A stretch of 64,000 nucleotides of DNA from Salibacter halophilus. GTDB taxonomy: Bacteria > Bacteroidota > Bacteroidia > Flavobacteriales_G > Salibacteraceae. Where the stretch lies: positions 124,001 through 188,000 of the forward strand of contig NZ_WACR01000008.1 of assembly GCF_008806325.1 (NCBI RefSeq). The letters run 5' to 3'. Shown here in pieces: positions 54,187 to 63,340 of this stretch (position 1 is its first letter; every line of letters begins with the position of its first letter). The notes under the pieces are model-generated. The model made no database searches. It worked only from the letters and a program-made list of their open reading frames with translations, and had not been told where the DNA came from. The position numbers and the translations under genes are program-made.

Positions 54187-54279
54187 ATGCCAAGCGGAAA
54201 GAAGAGAAAAAGACATAAGATGGCGACTCATAAACGTAAAAAACGCTTACGTAAAAATCGTCACAAAAAGAGAAAGTAA
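54187..54279 (+). CDS. AURKAIP1/COX24-domain small basic peptide (putative ribosomal)
   Basis: Begins at ATG 54187, one base after the TPR stop, and ends at TAA 54277-54279. 30 residues, nearly all Lys, Arg and His: MPSGKKRKRHKMATHKRK... and ends RKNRHKKRK. This closely matches the family annotated in Bacteroidota as AURKAIP1/COX24 domain protein, related to mitochondrial ribosomal protein mS38. A small-subunit ribosomal role is likely by homology but not shown here. Confidence 0.8.
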   Translation: MPSGKKRKRHKMATHKRKKRLRKNRHKKRK

Positions 54280-54301
54280 TTCAATAACGTATTCTTTCTT
54301 T

Positions 54302-54320
54302 AGCCCCCACGTGGGGCTTT
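54302..54320 (+). terminator. Terminator after the HU operon
   Basis: AGCCCC..AC (54302-54310, one bulged C) pairs with GTGGGGCT, then TTT and a T-rich tail (TTTCCTCATTTT). Located 22 bp after the peptide stop and 39 bp before the RNase G start. Confidence 0.6.
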
Positions 54321-54358
54321 CCTCATTTTAGCGTTTTTCACTTCTAAATTGACATTAC

Positions 54359-55915
54359 GTGAAAAAAGATCTCATTGTAAATGTTACAAATAAGGAAGTT
54401 GAAATTGCGCTGCTCGAGGATAAGAAGCTGGTTGAATTACATAAGGAAAAGCACAATAACGACTACACCGTTGGTGATTTATACCTGGGGAGAGTAAAGA
54501 AACTCGTTCCCGGGTTAAATGCTGCATTTGTTGATGTTGGGTACTCAAAAGATGCCTTCTTGCATTATTTTGATTTGGGTCCGCAAGCTGCAAATGTGCT
54601 GTCGTATCTGGGAGACGTTCGCTCGAAAAAAGCAAACGCTTCTAACCTTAAAAACTTTAAGCTGTTACCTGATATTGATAAAGGTGGCAACATTAAAGAA
54701 GTACTAAAGCCAGGCCAGGAAATTCTTGTCCAAATAGCGAAAGAGCCAATTTCAACTAAAGGCCCCCGCATTTCAACTGAGTTGAGTATTGCCGGGAGGT
54801 ATCTGGTTTTAGTCCCTTTTACAGACAAGGTATCGGTTTCTTCCAAGATTAAACATCGCAAGGAAAAAGACCGGCTGAGACGTCTTGTACACAGTATTAA
54901 GCCAAACAACTTTGGTATCATAGTCAGAACCGTAGCTGAAAACAAAAAAGTTGCGGATCTCGATCGCGATCTCAGGGAGTTGTTGCAAAAATGGGATGAG
55001 TGTTTTCATAACCTAAAAGGTGCTAATCCGCCAGTTAGGGTATTAGGAGAACTCGACCGCACTTCAGCTCTGCTGCGTGACGTGTTGAACGATTCCTTTA
55101 ACAACATTGTCGTCAATGAAGAGAAGTTGTACAAGGAGATTCAAAATTACATGAAAAGTATTTCCCCTGATCAGGCAAAAATTTGCCGACAGTACAAGGG
55201 AAAGAAAAGTGTATTTGATCACTTTGGAGTCGAGCGTCAAATCAAAGGTTCATTTGGGAAAAATGTAACCATGTCAAGTGGCGCCTACCTCGTGGTAGAA
55301 CACACTGAGGCGCTTCATGTAATTGACGTCAATAGTGGTAATACAGCCAAGAAAGAAGATTCTCAGGAACGCAATGCGTTGCGAACAAATCTCGAAGCAG
55401 CTGAAGAAATTGCTCGTCAACTCCGATTGAGAGATATGGGCGGAATCATCGTTGTCGATTTCATCGATATGCAGGATTCCAATAACCGTAAAACACTCTT
55501 CAATAAGGTCAATGAAGTGATGAAACTCGACCGGGCTAAACACTATGTTTTGCCACCGAGTAAGTTTGGGTTGGTTCAGATCACTAGACAGCGAGTAAGA
55601 CCAGAAATGGATATTAAAACCGCTGAAGAAATCCCCACTAAGGATGGAGATACACAGGAAGTTCAGGCTACGATCTTACTCATAGATGATATCGAAAATG
55701 CTTTGCGTTTTGCCATTAAAGATCAAAACGAAAAAGTTGCTTTAATTAAAGCTCATCCATTCATCGATGCTTACTTTAAACAGAACAAAAAGAAATACCA
55801 GTGGAAGTGGTTCATGAATTACAAACGCTGGATTAAAATTCAGCCCAGAACGGCTTATCCACTCATGAAGTTCAAGTTGATCAATGCCTCTAATGAAGAA
55901 GTGACAACCAATTGA
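54359..55915 (+). CDS. rng: Ribonuclease E/G family protein (RNase G)
   Basis: 518 residues from a GTG start; the family N-terminus KKDLIVNVTNKEVEIALLED immediately follows, so GTG is well supported. S1-like RNA-binding region (GDLYLGRVKKLVPGLNAAFVDVGY), then the catalytic DNase I-like domain with Asp residues in HVIDVNSGNT and IVVDFIDMQDSNNR that hold Mg2+. Single-strand endonuclease in rRNA maturation and mRNA decay. One near-copy of the dispersed word at 54922. Confidence 0.93.
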   Translation: MKKDLIVNVTNKEVEIALLEDKKLVELHKEKHNNDYTVGDLYLGRVKKLVPGLNAAFVDVGYSKDAFLHYFDLGPQAANVLSYLGDVRSKKANASNLKNFKLLPDIDKGGNIKEVLKPGQEILVQIAKEPISTKGPRISTELSIAGRYLVLVPFTDKVSVSSKIKHRKEKDRLRRLVHSIKPNNFGIIVRTVAENKKVADLDRDLRELLQKWDECFHNLKGANPPVRVLGELDRTSALLRDVLNDSFNNIVVNEEKLYKEIQNYMKSISPDQAKICRQYKGKKSVFDHFGVERQIKGSFGKNVTMSSGAYLVVEHTEALHVIDVNSGNTAKKEDSQERNALRTNLEAAEEIARQLRLRDMGGIIVVDFIDMQDSNNRKTLFNKVNEVMKLDRAKHYVLPPSKFGLVQITRQRVRPEMDIKTAEEIPTKDGDTQEVQATILLIDDIENALRFAIKDQNEKVALIKAHPFIDAYFKQNKKKYQWKWFMNYKRWIKIQPRTAYPLMKFKLINASNEEVTTN

Positions 55916-55922
55916 TTTTGCT

Positions 55923-56399
55923 ATGTCATTCGGCAAGCAACACGTATATACTGTTCAACAGGCTCTTACCAAAGCGATGAAGTACTGCGCTTACCAGGAA
56001 CGTTGCCAAAGTGAAGTTTATAAAAAGCTTCGCGATTGGGGCATGAGTCACAATGATAGCGAAGAAGTACTGGCGGAGTTGATCTCTGATAATTTCATCA
56101 ATGAAGAGCGATATACTGAAGCATTTGTTCGAGGAAAGTTGCGGTCTAAAGGATGGGGTAAGTTGAAGATTTCCTACAAACTGAAAGAAAAACAAATCTC
56201 CAACTACAATATTGATCACGCTTTAAAACACATTGAGCAAGAGGAATATTTGAGTATTCTGGAAAGAGAAGCCAAAACAAAACTAAAACTGATCAATTCA
56301 AAACCTGATAGAGAAAAGAAAGCCTCGTTATTGAGGTTTCTTCAAAGTAAAGGTTTTGAGAATAACTTGATTTGGGACTGGATTAATAACAACTTGTAA
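55923..56399 (+). CDS. recX: Regulatory protein RecX
   Basis: 158 residues. Repeated three-helix RecX modules: CAYQERCQSEVYKKLRDWG, ELISDNFINEERYTEAFVRGKL and KGWGKLKISYKLKEKQIS. Inhibits RecA filament growth. 7 bp after the rng stop; one base before prfB. Confidence 0.9.
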   Translation: MSFGKQHVYTVQQALTKAMKYCAYQERCQSEVYKKLRDWGMSHNDSEEVLAELISDNFINEERYTEAFVRGKLRSKGWGKLKISYKLKEKQISNYNIDHALKHIEQEEYLSILEREAKTKLKLINSKPDREKKASLLRFLQSKGFENNLIWDWINNNL

Positions 56400-56400
56400 T

Positions 56401-57502
56401 ATGGTATCACAAGACGAATTGAAGAAACTAACCGGGCGCCTGGATGCGTTAAGGGGGTATCTTTGACCTGGAAAGCAAACGGGAAGAGATAAAGGAAAAG
56501 GAACTCAAATCTCAGGATCCAGAGTTTTGGGATGATCCTAAAAAAGCTGAGTCAATCCTCAAAGAGATAAAAAGACTCAAAAACTGGACAACAGCTTTTG
56601 ATGCAATAAGTGAAAAGAAAGATGAACTCGAAGTTTTAATCGAATTTCACGAAAGCGGAGAAGGATCTGAGGAGGAAATCGATAAAACGTATTCTCAGTT
56701 AATCGAAGATGTAGAGGATCTCGAGTTCAAGAATATGCTTTCAGAACCGGAAGATGAGTTAGATGCGGTCCTTGAAATTAATCCCGGAGCCGGTGGTACA
56801 GAAAGCCAGGACTGGGCTTCAATGCTTTACCGCATGTATTTGATGTGGGCAGAGAAGAACAACTTCAAGGTAAAAGAAATCGACTATCAAAAGGGTGATG
56901 AAGCGGGTATTAAATCTGTTACCATTGAGATCCAGGGTGAATTTGCTTACGGTTATTTAAAGGGTGAGAATGGTGTTCACCGACTCGTGAGAATATCACC
57001 TTTTGACTCTAATTCAAGGCGTCATACATCCTTTGCCTCGGTTTTTGTTTATCCTGTCATTGATGACACAATTGAGATTGAAGTAAATCAATCTGACATC
57101 AACTGGGAAACATTCAGATCGGGTGGTGCCGGTGGGCAAAACGTAAATAAAGTTGAGACCGGTGTTCGTTTAGAGCACAAACCATCAGGTATAATCATTC
57201 GTAATACTGAAACCCGTTCTCAGTTGAAGAATAAAGAGAACGCGATGCGTCTTTTGAAATCTAAGCTTTACGAAATAGAGATGCGTAAGCGTCTTGAAGA
57301 GCGCGATTCAATAGAAGGAGACAAGAAGAAAATCGAATGGGGTTCTCAAATCCGCAGTTACGTATTCCATCCATATAAAATGGTTAAAGATGTAAGGACA
57401 GAGGTAGAAACCTCCAATGTTCAGGCAGTCATGGATGGCGATCTCGATAAGTTCATTAAAGGATACCTCATGGAGTTTGGAGGTAGCAAGAAAGAGGACT
57501 AA
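56401..57502 (+). CDS. prfB: Peptide chain release factor 2, with programmed +1 frameshift
   Basis: Frame 1 begins at ATG 56401 ([20 protein letters not shown]) and meets an in-frame TGA at 56464-56466. The site is AGGGGG TAT CTT TGA C, with an internal Shine-Dalgarno-like AGGGGG, the slippery CTT and UGA followed by C: the classic RF2 autoregulatory frameshift. Reading one base on, GAC CTG GAA continues to 57502. The GGQ motif is in [15 protein letters not shown], and the RF2 tripeptide region is [10 protein letters not shown]. About 366 residues in all. RF2 recognises UAA and UGA; low RF2 raises the frameshift and its own synthesis. Confidence 0.95.
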
Positions 57503-57530
57503 TAAATAACTTCCTTTTTTCAAGGCATAA

Positions 57531-57562
57531 AAAAAAGGCTTCTCAATTGAGAAGCCTTTTTT
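57531..57562. terminator. Perfect bidirectional terminator after prfB
   Basis: A palindrome of 32 bases centred at 57546.5: A-run, GGCTTCTCAATTGAGAAGCC, T-run. It terminates plus-strand prfB and minus-strand T9SS protein gene (convergent). Confidence 0.92.
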
Positions 57563-57583
57563 GTTGGTTTAAAGAAGTTGGAG

Positions 57584-60157
57584 TTACTTCACAACTACTT
57601 TGTATGTCGCAGATTTACCTTCTTGATCTTGAACTTCAATTAGGTAAATTCCTTTGTTCATGTCAGATAGGTTGAAACGTTTTTGAGCGTTTCCAGAAAC
57701 ATTAACTCTATCCTGAGCAACAGTTTGTCCAACGATGTTACGAACAACAATGTCGTAAGCACCATTAAGACCGTTGAAGTTAACTTCAAACTGACCGTTG
57801 TTAGGGTTTGGATAAACTTTGATGTTATTAGTTAATGTTAATTCACCATAACCAACTAAATCATCAACGACTTCAGAGCCTGTTATAATACATCCGTTAT
57901 CATCAGTAACAGTAATAGTATAAGTATCATTAGTTGTAACAACAATGTTGGCAGTTGTTTCACCAGTACTCCACTCATAACTGTAAGGTGTTGTACCACC
58001 AGAAACTGAAGAAGTTACATCACCTGATGCGGGATCATGGTCTGTATTTAATGTCAATGGAGAAGGCTCGTCAACAAATTCAGTTCCACCAACTGTTTCA
58101 CAACCACCAGCATCAGTAATAGTAACACTGTACTGTCCTGGAGCTAGTCCAGAGATGGTTTGACCCGATTGTCCATTACTCCATGTGTAAGTGTAAGGAG
58201 TAGAACCACCAGTTGCATTTGCTGTTAGTGAACCATCGTTATCACCATTACAAGTAACATCAGTTACATCGTATCCACCAAATAGTGGAGCGTTTGCATT
58301 AGTCATGATAACTTCAACTGTACCTGTACAACCGTTAGCATCAGAGATAGTTACCATATAAGAACCAGCTGCCAAACCTGAGTTAGTAGCAGTCATAGTT
58401 CCGTCAGGCCATTCAACATTGTAGTTGTTAGCTCCAAAAGTTACTGTAGCTACACCATCAGCAAGACCACAAGAAGCTTCAGTATCAACATTAAAGTTTC
58501 CAGTTAACTCATCACATGCAAAACCAGCAACGTTAGCTTTAATCTTAGGATTCAGGCTAGTGAAGAACCAGTCTTGAGCTGCGTTGTTATCAGGTCTTAC
58601 GAAAACAGTTTGTGGATCAGCACCTGGTTGGCCCTGTGCCATAGATACTGAGTCACCAAATGTTTGGAAACCTACGATGTAATCACCAGGAGTAAGGTTG
58701 AGATCAGTGATGTCATAATTTGACCATGCACCAATATCACCAGCTCCAAGGTTATAGAATGAATTTGGATCTGTTGATGTTAAGTTGTTAAAGTTAGCAT
58801 CCCAAACACAAATTTGAACCTGAGCATTTTCAGCAGAAAAGCTAGAGAAATAGATGTCTACAGACTCAAGTGTATCAAGTTCTTTAATCGTCATGCTAAA
58901 TCCAATAGCATAATTGTAACCCTGGTAGAAGTTACCCTGGTCTAAAGTGATACTATCATCAGCACGTGAATAAACATCTTCAGTAATATTCAAATTAAAG
59001 TTAGTCGTGTCGTTTACTGGGAAATCATCTGTGTTATCAGAATTCGCAACAAAATCAATTGAATAATTACCAATTGGTTTGTTCATAATTACAGTACCAG
59101 AGTTACCTAGTGAATCTGAACTACCAGTAGCCAAGCTTGGATTTGATGTAGTTTGAGTTTCTAAAGAACCGTTAAAGAATACATCAACTCTACTATTTGG
59201 TTGAGTTTGAGACCCCTGATTTGTTATTTCACCACTGAAAGACACTGTATCAGTACTAGCGTGATTCAAAGGAATATTAGCATAGTAATAGTTTTGACCT
59301 TGATTTAGACCCCAGTTAAAGAAGTTATCATCAAGAGTAAGGTCATTATCTGGGCCTTGAACAAACTGGATGTCGTCAATTTGCCAGAAATAATAACCTG
59401 AACCATTCGCATTACTTACTGTAGCACCATCAAATACGAACTGTGCCTTTACGTTATTGTTACCAGGAATATTAAATGGTATTGGAACGTATATCATTTC
59501 AGCGTTTGGTGTTGCTGAATTCACAGTAAAATCATCAGTATAGATATCTACTGTATCAGGATAAGTCATACCACCATCAGTAGAAAAAGCTACATGTGCA
59601 GTAGCCTGGAATCTTCTAAAATAAGAAGTCATTCTCAGGTAAACACTTTGGTAACCTGTAAAGTCCATTGTTGGAGTTTCAAGAATACCAATGTGTGGAG
59701 TAGGAACTGGTCCACTACCCATTGTTTGAGGACTACCATTGTTATCGAGGTAATCACTGTCAAAAATCATGAAACCATTAGAATTGGTCATTGATGCGAT
59801 TGGACCTCTTTGACCATTGTAAGCACCTCTTGAACCTGTAGTATTATTAGGATTGGTACTTGTACCTCTGTATTCCCATGCTAGAGGAGCTGATGAGTTG
59901 TTGAGAATGAAAGAACTCCAGGCTCCATTAGAGCCATCACCTGCTAAACCATTTCCGAAAGTTTCTTCGAAAATTGTATCTCCGTTAAGAGCTGTTGGTG
60001 CGTTTCCACCAGAGCGGGTAAATGTGTAACCTTGATCAGATGTCCTTTCCGCGACATTCATTGCCTTAGGGGCTTCAGGTACATCTTGCAGGGCAGTTTG
60101 AGCACTTAACCCGCCAGCTAATGCCAGCCCTGCGACTGTTAGTAAATATTTCTTCAT
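57584..60157 (-). CDS. Large T9SS-exported protein with SprB-type repeats
   Basis: 857 residues. Signal peptide ending GGLSAQ; a jelly-roll-like domain with DIQFVQGPDNDLTL (~265); an Ig-like region (FSGEITNQGSQTQPNSRVDV); then repeated units CGLADGVATVTF..., CNGDNDGSLTANATGGSTPYTY and ISGLAPGQYSVTITDAGGC that match SprB repeats of gliding adhesins; and a C-terminal sorting domain (VYPNPNNGQFEVNF ... ATYKVVVK). Expected to be exported by the T9SS and exposed on the surface. SprB relatives act in gliding; whether this one does is unknown. Upstream 60158-60310 has no gene. Confidence 0.88.
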   Translation of the reverse strand: MKKYLLTVAGLALAGGLSAQTALQDVPEAPKAMNVAERTSDQGYTFTRSGGNAPTALNGDTIFEETFGNGLAGDGSNGAWSSFILNNSSAPLAWEYRGTSTNPNNTTGSRGAYNGQRGPIASMTNSNGFMIFDSDYLDNNGSPQTMGSGPVPTPHIGILETPTMDFTGYQSVYLRMTSYFRRFQATAHVAFSTDGGMTYPDTVDIYTDDFTVNSATPNAEMIYVPIPFNIPGNNNVKAQFVFDGATVSNANGSGYYFWQIDDIQFVQGPDNDLTLDDNFFNWGLNQGQNYYYANIPLNHASTDTVSFSGEITNQGSQTQPNSRVDVFFNGSLETQTTSNPSLATGSSDSLGNSGTVIMNKPIGNYSIDFVANSDNTDDFPVNDTTNFNLNITEDVYSRADDSITLDQGNFYQGYNYAIGFSMTIKELDTLESVDIYFSSFSAENAQVQICVWDANFNNLTSTDPNSFYNLGAGDIGAWSNYDITDLNLTPGDYIVGFQTFGDSVSMAQGQPGADPQTVFVRPDNNAAQDWFFTSLNPKIKANVAGFACDELTGNFNVDTEASCGLADGVATVTFGANNYNVEWPDGTMTATNSGLAAGSYMVTISDANGCTGTVEVIMTNANAPLFGGYDVTDVTCNGDNDGSLTANATGGSTPYTYTWSNGQSGQTISGLAPGQYSVTITDAGGCETVGGTEFVDEPSPLTLNTDHDPASGDVTSSVSGGTTPYSYEWSTGETTANIVVTTNDTYTITVTDDNGCIITGSEVVDDLVGYGELTLTNNIKVYPNPNNGQFEVNFNGLNGAYDIVVRNIVGQTVAQDRVNVSGNAQKRFNLSDMNKGIYLIEVQDQEGKSATYKVVVK

Positions 60158-60310
60158 AATTTAATTAATTTAATTTACTCTATTCGAGTCCGTGAAATTA
60201 ATAATAATTTAATTCACAAACGAATTCTTAAAGAGTAAAGTTTGTTATTCGATCATTACAAATATAGTGACTTTACCATATGTTGTCAATAAAATAATAA
60301 TTCCTCATGC

Positions 60311-63184
60311 TTATACAGCCTGATACTCTTCTATAGGTAAGCAACTACATACTAAGTTTCTATCGCCATAAGCGTTATCAATCCTTCTCGAGTAACTCCA
60401 AACTTTAGCATCGAGCAAATAAGGAACAGGATAAGCAGCTTTTTCACGGCTATATGGTTTGTCCCATTCACTGGTAGCTATCATACGAGCTGTGTGAGGA
60501 GCATTTTTCAACACGTTCTCCTTCTTGTCTGCTTCACCTTCTTCAATCAACCTTATTTCTTCTCTTATTTGGCGCATTGCTGTTATGAATCGGTCGAGCT
60601 CATCTTTGTCTTCACTTTCTGTTGGTTCGATCATCATTGTGCCTGCAACAGGGAATGATACGGTTGGTGAATGGAAGCCATAATCGATCAGTCGCTTGGC
60701 CATATCTTCAACTTCAATGTTTGCAGTTCTCTTGTAGTTGCGACAGTCGATAATCATTTCGTGCGCTACAGTATTATTAGAGCCAACGTAAAGAACATCA
60801 TAGTGATCTTTCAGCTGTGCTCTAATGTAATTCGCATTTAAAATTGCCATTTTAGAAGATTTCGTCAATCCTTTTTGTCCCAACATTTTGATATAACCGT
60901 AGGAAATCAACAGAATCAATGCTGAACCATAAGGTGCCGCAGATATTGATGAAATTCCATTTTCACCACCCGTTTTATGAAGTGGATGAGTTGGGAGGAA
61001 AGGTGTCAAGTGTTTTGCAACACCAATAGGCCCCATACCAGGTCCACCGCCACCGTGCGGAATAGCAAATGTCTTGTGAAGGTTGAGGTGACAAACATCA
61101 GCACCGATTAATCCCGGAGATGTAAGGCCAACCTGAGCGTTCATATTTGCTCCATCCATGTATACCTGTCCGCCATGAGCGTGAATGATATCGATGATCT
61201 CTTTTATTTTCTCTTCAAATACTCCATGAGTTGAAGGATACGTTACCATCAAAGCAGATAGCTCATCACTGTACTTCTCAGCTTTTTCTTTCAAATCATC
61301 AACATCGATGTTTCCGTTGTCATCGCATTTTACCACAACTACTTTCATGCCTGCCATCACTGCTGATGCCGGGTTAGTTCCGTGAGCAGATGAAGGAATC
61401 AAACAAACATGACGCTGATGATCGTTATTGCTTTCGTGATAAGCTTTGATAACCATCAATCCGGCATATTCGCCCTGAGCGCCAGAGTTTGGCTGAAAGG
61501 ATACGCTGTCAAATCCTGTGATTTCCGAAAGATCCTTACCTAACTCATCAATAATTTCTTTGTAACCCTGAGTTTGATCTACCGGAGCAAATGGGTGAAC
61601 GTTTGCGAAATTTTGATTTGAAATTGGAAAAAGCTCAGATGCTGCATTCAATTTCATTGTGCAAGACCCCAGTGAAATCATCGAATGCGTAAGAGAAATA
61701 TCTCTGTTTTCGAGTTTCTTCATGTACCGCATGATTTGTGTCTCAGAGTGGTACATATTAAAGATGTCGTGGTTGAGGAAAGAGGTTGTACGTTTAAATT
61801 CATTTGGCACTTTTACCTGATCTGCTCTATCAAATTGTTGGTCAGATCCGGCAAGAGTTGAAACGAGAACTTCGCTCATCCTTTCTGCATTCTCCCAGGT
61901 TTTCGTTTCGTCCAGGCTGATGGAAATCGTGTTCTGACCGTAATAAAGGTTGAAGCCGGCTTTTTCCATTTCAGCCTTGACTTTCGCCATTTGGCTTTGA
62001 TCGGCTCTGACCGTGAGCGTATCAAAATGCGTGTTGTTCACGATTTCAATTCCGGCCTTTTCAAGTGTGTTGCGAACGCTTTGTGTTTTGTCGTGTATCG
62101 TTTGTGCGATGTCAATGATTCCTTCAGAACCGTGGTACACAGCATAAAAACCGGCCATTACCGCGAGAAGTGCCTGAGCCGTGCAGATGTTTGAAGTAGC
62201 TTTATCTCTGCGGATGTGTTGTTCGCGTGTTTGAAGAGCCATGCGGAATGCGGGATGACCATCTTTGTCTTTACTCACACCGATGATTCTGCCCGGTATG
62301 TGTCGCTTGTATTTTTCGTGTGTGGCAAAATAGGCTGCGTGCGGACCACCATATCCCATCGGGATACCGAAACGCTGAGTTGATCCTACTGCACAATCGG
62401 CATTCATGCTGCCCGGTGATTTCAGCAGTGCGAGCGACATGATATCAGCGGCCATACACACTTTAATATCGTTTGTGTGGGCCTTTTCAATAAAGTTAGA
62501 ATAATCGACTACTCTTCCTGTTGCAGTTGGATATTGAAGGAGTGCTCCAAAATAAGTGTTGTCGAGCACAACATCTTCAAAGCTGCCTGTTTCCAGCTCA
62601 ATACCTAGCGGAGTAGCGCGTGTTTTGAGAACTTCTTTAGTTTGCTCAAACACATCTTTATCGATGAAGAATTTTTTGACACCGGCTTTTTGAGCTTGTC
62701 TCGAGCGAGTGTTGTAGAACATGATCATGGCCTCTGCTGCTGCAGTTGCTTCATCTAAGAGAGAAGCGTTGGCAATTTCCATGTTGGTCATGTCCATGAC
62801 CATCGTTTGAAAATTGAGAAGCGCTTCGAGCCTTCCCTGAGCAATCTCGGCCTGATAAGGTGTGTAGGCAGTGTACCAACCAGGGTTTTCCAGAATGTTG
62901 CGCTGGATTACGGCTGGTGTAATTGTTCCGTAATATCCCTGACCGATGAAGTTTTTCATCTGTCGGTTTTTTTGTCCCAACTCGTTAATGTGGTTAGTAA
63001 ACTCAAACTCGGTCATAGCCTTTGAAATATCTAAAGGCTTTTGCATCCTGATTTGCTCAGGAACAGTTCTATCAACGAGTTCATCGAGGCTGTTACAACC
63101 AATAGCCTCTATCATTTCTTTAACATCTTGTTCAGATGAACCTATGTGTCTGCGCTCAAAGCTACTCCACTTCATTTTCAACAC
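60311..63184 (-). CDS. gcvP: Glycine dehydrogenase (decarboxylating), P protein
   Basis: 957 residues. PLP-dependent decarboxylase of the glycine cleavage system. N-terminal half (FERRHIGSSEQDV) and C-terminal half are the two fused domains. PLP Lys in HLNLHKTFAIPHGGGGPGMG at about residue 703. The second ATG (63175, MKWSSFERR) may be the true start. gcvT and gcvH are not adjacent; no glycine riboswitch was seen upstream. Two exact dispersed words (61850 and 62002) and one near-copy (61930) fall within 165 bp. Confidence 0.96.
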   Translation of the reverse strand: MLKMKWSSFERRHIGSSEQDVKEMIEAIGCNSLDELVDRTVPEQIRMQKPLDISKAMTEFEFTNHINELGQKNRQMKNFIGQGYYGTITPAVIQRNILENPGWYTAYTPYQAEIAQGRLEALLNFQTMVMDMTNMEIANASLLDEATAAAEAMIMFYNTRSRQAQKAGVKKFFIDKDVFEQTKEVLKTRATPLGIELETGSFEDVVLDNTYFGALLQYPTATGRVVDYSNFIEKAHTNDIKVCMAADIMSLALLKSPGSMNADCAVGSTQRFGIPMGYGGPHAAYFATHEKYKRHIPGRIIGVSKDKDGHPAFRMALQTREQHIRRDKATSNICTAQALLAVMAGFYAVYHGSEGIIDIAQTIHDKTQSVRNTLEKAGIEIVNNTHFDTLTVRADQSQMAKVKAEMEKAGFNLYYGQNTISISLDETKTWENAERMSEVLVSTLAGSDQQFDRADQVKVPNEFKRTTSFLNHDIFNMYHSETQIMRYMKKLENRDISLTHSMISLGSCTMKLNAASELFPISNQNFANVHPFAPVDQTQGYKEIIDELGKDLSEITGFDSVSFQPNSGAQGEYAGLMVIKAYHESNNDHQRHVCLIPSSAHGTNPASAVMAGMKVVVVKCDDNGNIDVDDLKEKAEKYSDELSALMVTYPSTHGVFEEKIKEIIDIIHAHGGQVYMDGANMNAQVGLTSPGLIGADVCHLNLHKTFAIPHGGGGPGMGPIGVAKHLTPFLPTHPLHKTGGENGISSISAAPYGSALILLISYGYIKMLGQKGLTKSSKMAILNANYIRAQLKDHYDVLYVGSNNTVAHEMIIDCRNYKRTANIEVEDMAKRLIDYGFHSPTVSFPVAGTMMIEPTESEDKDELDRFITAMRQIREEIRLIEEGEADKKENVLKNAPHTARMIATSEWDKPYSREKAAYPVPYLLDAKVWSYSRRIDNAYGDRNLVCSCLPIEEYQAV

Positions 63185-63340
63185 TTTTTAATGAATTTGG
63201 CTGGCAAAATAACTCAAAAAAAATGGCTATTTAAACCTTGTTCACGTTTATATTTTACCTAACCAATTTTCTGTTATCTTGTTTGAGAGAACGGGTTAAT
63301 AATTGGAGAGTTTCTTTTCTTTGTTTATCACTTTGATTGT

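Noticed and set aside
238-62013. Iterated word as Chi or KOPS polar signal
   Set aside because: The exact copies are split 14 to 13 between strands in one chromosome segment, whereas polar signals would show strong strand bias.
63185-63340. Glycine riboswitch upstream of gcvP
   Set aside because: I see none of the conserved glycine-aptamer cores in the leader.
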